Below, piece by piece: positions 13,122-13,823 of a stretch of DNA of 13,823 nucleotides. A program made the position numbers and the translations under genes. The number at the start of each line of letters is the position of its first letter. The stretch's first letter is position 1. Source of the DNA: JAVBMB01 sp031552995 (GTDB lineage Bacteria > Bacillota > Clostridia > Oscillospirales > Butyricicoccaceae); the NCBI GenBank assembly GCA_031552995.1, contig JAVBMB010000059.1:1-13823 (forward strand), written 5' to 3'. Under the pieces are notes generated by a model. The model worked only from the letters and a program-made list of their open reading frames with translations. It was not told where the DNA came from and did not search any database.

Positions 13122-13153
13122 GTGTATAACAGCCGCTTGCGGCTGTTATACAC
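13122..13153 (-). terminator. Hairpin terminator after the CoA-transferase gene
   Basis: GTGTATAACAGCCG (13122-13135) pairs perfectly over 14 bases with CGGCTGTTATACAC (13140-13153) around a CTTG loop. On the minus strand TGATTTTTC follows, giving an offset U-run. It lies six bases after the stop at 13160. Confidence 0.75.
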
Positions 13154-13159
13154 CTGCGT

Positions 13160-13823
13160 TCAGAACTCCTGCTTGAATATCTCCACAAACTTCGCTTTAA
13201 GCTCATCCTGGAACTTGGGATGTGCTATGGCTATCAGCGCGCGCGCCCTCTCGCGCGATGTCTTGCCGCGCAAATCGGCTATACCGTACTCGGTTACTAC
13301 AAACTGCGCGTCATTTCTCAGTGTCGTAACTGCCGCGCCGGGCTCCAGGAAAGGTACGATGCGCGACACAGCCCCGCCCTTTGTCGTCGACAGTATGCAT
13401 ATCACGGCCCGTCCGTTCTTGCTCATCGCGGCACCGCGCATAAAGTCCACCTGCCCGCCCGAGCCGGAATAGTGCTTCGAACCGATTGTCTCGGCGCAAA
13501 TCTGGCCGGTTAAGTCGACCTGCATGCACGAGTTAATCGCCACAATATTGTCCAGCTTCATTATCGTTGTCGGGTCGTTTACAAAATCGACCGGATGCAT
13601 CTCAACATCTGGGTTGCGGTCGACATAGTCATACAGCCTGCGGCTGCCGATAAGGAATGTGGCGACGTTTTTGCCGGGGATAAGCTCCTTGCGCTTGTTG
13701 GTTATAACTCCCGCCTCAATCAGGTCGACGACCGTATCGATAAACATCTCGGTAGGGATGCCCATGTCCTTCTTATCCTTAAGCGCCATCAGCAGCGCGT
13801 CGGGCAGAGCGCCGATTCCAAGC
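13160..13823 (-). CDS. Acetyl-CoA hydrolase/transferase family protein (4-hydroxybutyrate- or butyrate-type CoA-transferase), C-terminal part
   Basis: Moves CoA between acyl-CoA and a free acid such as acetate, usually in butyrate or succinate-type fermentation. The visible 220 residues are the C-terminal half, and the frame runs off the right edge without a start. The fragment opens LGIGALPDALLMALKDKKD and continues GIPTEMF, where the Glu (visible residue 25) matches the position I recall as the catalytic glutamate of this family. Further family blocks are YSGSGGQVDFMRGA (visible residues 118-131), LSTTKGGAVSRIVP and FVVTEYGIADLRGKTSRERA. The sequence suits the 4-hydroxybutyrate/butyrate CoA-transferase group better than 3-oxoacid CoA-transferases, but the acyl substrate cannot be fixed. 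The terminator lies immediately downstream. Residues after the TEM motif (FIDTVVDL) differ slightly from the common SDG form. Confidence 0.9.
   Translation of the reverse strand, partial: LGIGALPDALLMALKDKKDMGIPTEMFIDTVVDLIEAGVITNKRKELIPGKNVATFLIGSRRLYDYVDRNPDVEMHPVDFVNDPTTIMKLDNIVAINSCMQVDLTGQICAETIGSKHYSGSGGQVDFMRGAAMSKNGRAVICILSTTKGGAVSRIVPFLEPGAAVTTLRNDAQFVVTEYGIADLRGKTSRERARALIAIAHPKFQDELKAKFVEIFKQEF

Noticed and set aside
12263..13129. A 288-codon plus-strand frame opposite the prs-like gene
   Set aside because: It lies almost entirely antisense to a conserved enzyme and its product is rich in His and Arg without domain signals.
13122..13153. The 14-base perfect palindrome, considered as a mobile-element end or dispersed repeat
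   Set aside because: It occurs once in the window, lies six bases after a stop codon and is followed by a T-rich stretch, so a terminator is the simpler reading.

Overview
The window looks like chromosomal DNA from an endospore-forming member of the Clostridia with fairly high GC, probably Oscillospirales-like. That placement is an inference from three things: the spoIIGA/sigE sporulation locus, the T-box-controlled pheST operon, and MazF, IreB and SH3/NlpC-P60 proteins of Firmicutes type. No insertion sequence, phage gene, CRISPR array, tRNA or rRNA is visible. It reads as core genome carrying a few uncharacterised small genes.

Left part (1-3811, all minus strand). Reading in the direction of transcription, from high to low coordinates: a LolA-fold-like lipoprotein resembling YdcC/GerS; a control region with a promoter and a long inverted repeat; the toxin-type endoribonuclease gene mazF; a TTG-started membrane-anchored protein of unknown function whose ribosome binding site lies inside the end of mazF; a strong terminator; an unknown 187-residue protein; spoIIGA, the pro-sigma-E protease; and the first 16 codons of sigE at the window edge. 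The alr and mazE genes that usually sit between the lipoprotein gene and mazF in Bacillus and Clostridioides are absent.

Middle part (3812-9560, plus strand). A divergent sigma-A promoter drives a T-box leader with a UUC (Phe) specifier and then pheS-pheT. A second promoter drives ireB, a target of the cell-envelope-stress Ser/Thr kinase, which has its own terminator. A third promoter drives a two-gene unit: an unknown 98-residue protein and a secreted two-SH3b NlpC/P60 endopeptidase. A near-perfect hairpin at 9529-9552 can end transcription from both sides.

Right part (9705-13823, minus strand). In transcription order: the C-terminal part of an acetyl-CoA hydrolase / 4-hydroxybutyrate-type CoA-transferase, entering from beyond the window; a hairpin terminator; a long-form ribose-phosphate pyrophosphokinase with its own terminator; and a proline operon, proB-proA, with overlapping genes, a clear promoter and a short ProB lacking the PUA domain.

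No clear-cut new multi-gene system is visible. The best candidates for a second look are the remodelled lipoprotein-mazF locus, where the toxin gene has lost its usual antitoxin neighbour and is coupled to an unknown membrane protein, and the two uncharacterised proteins near spoIIGA. Intergenic stretches 946-1181, 8023-8131 and 9561-9704 hold nothing I can assign. The only gene-free stretch over 300 bases, 3812-4211, is filled by the pheST promoter and T-box leader.
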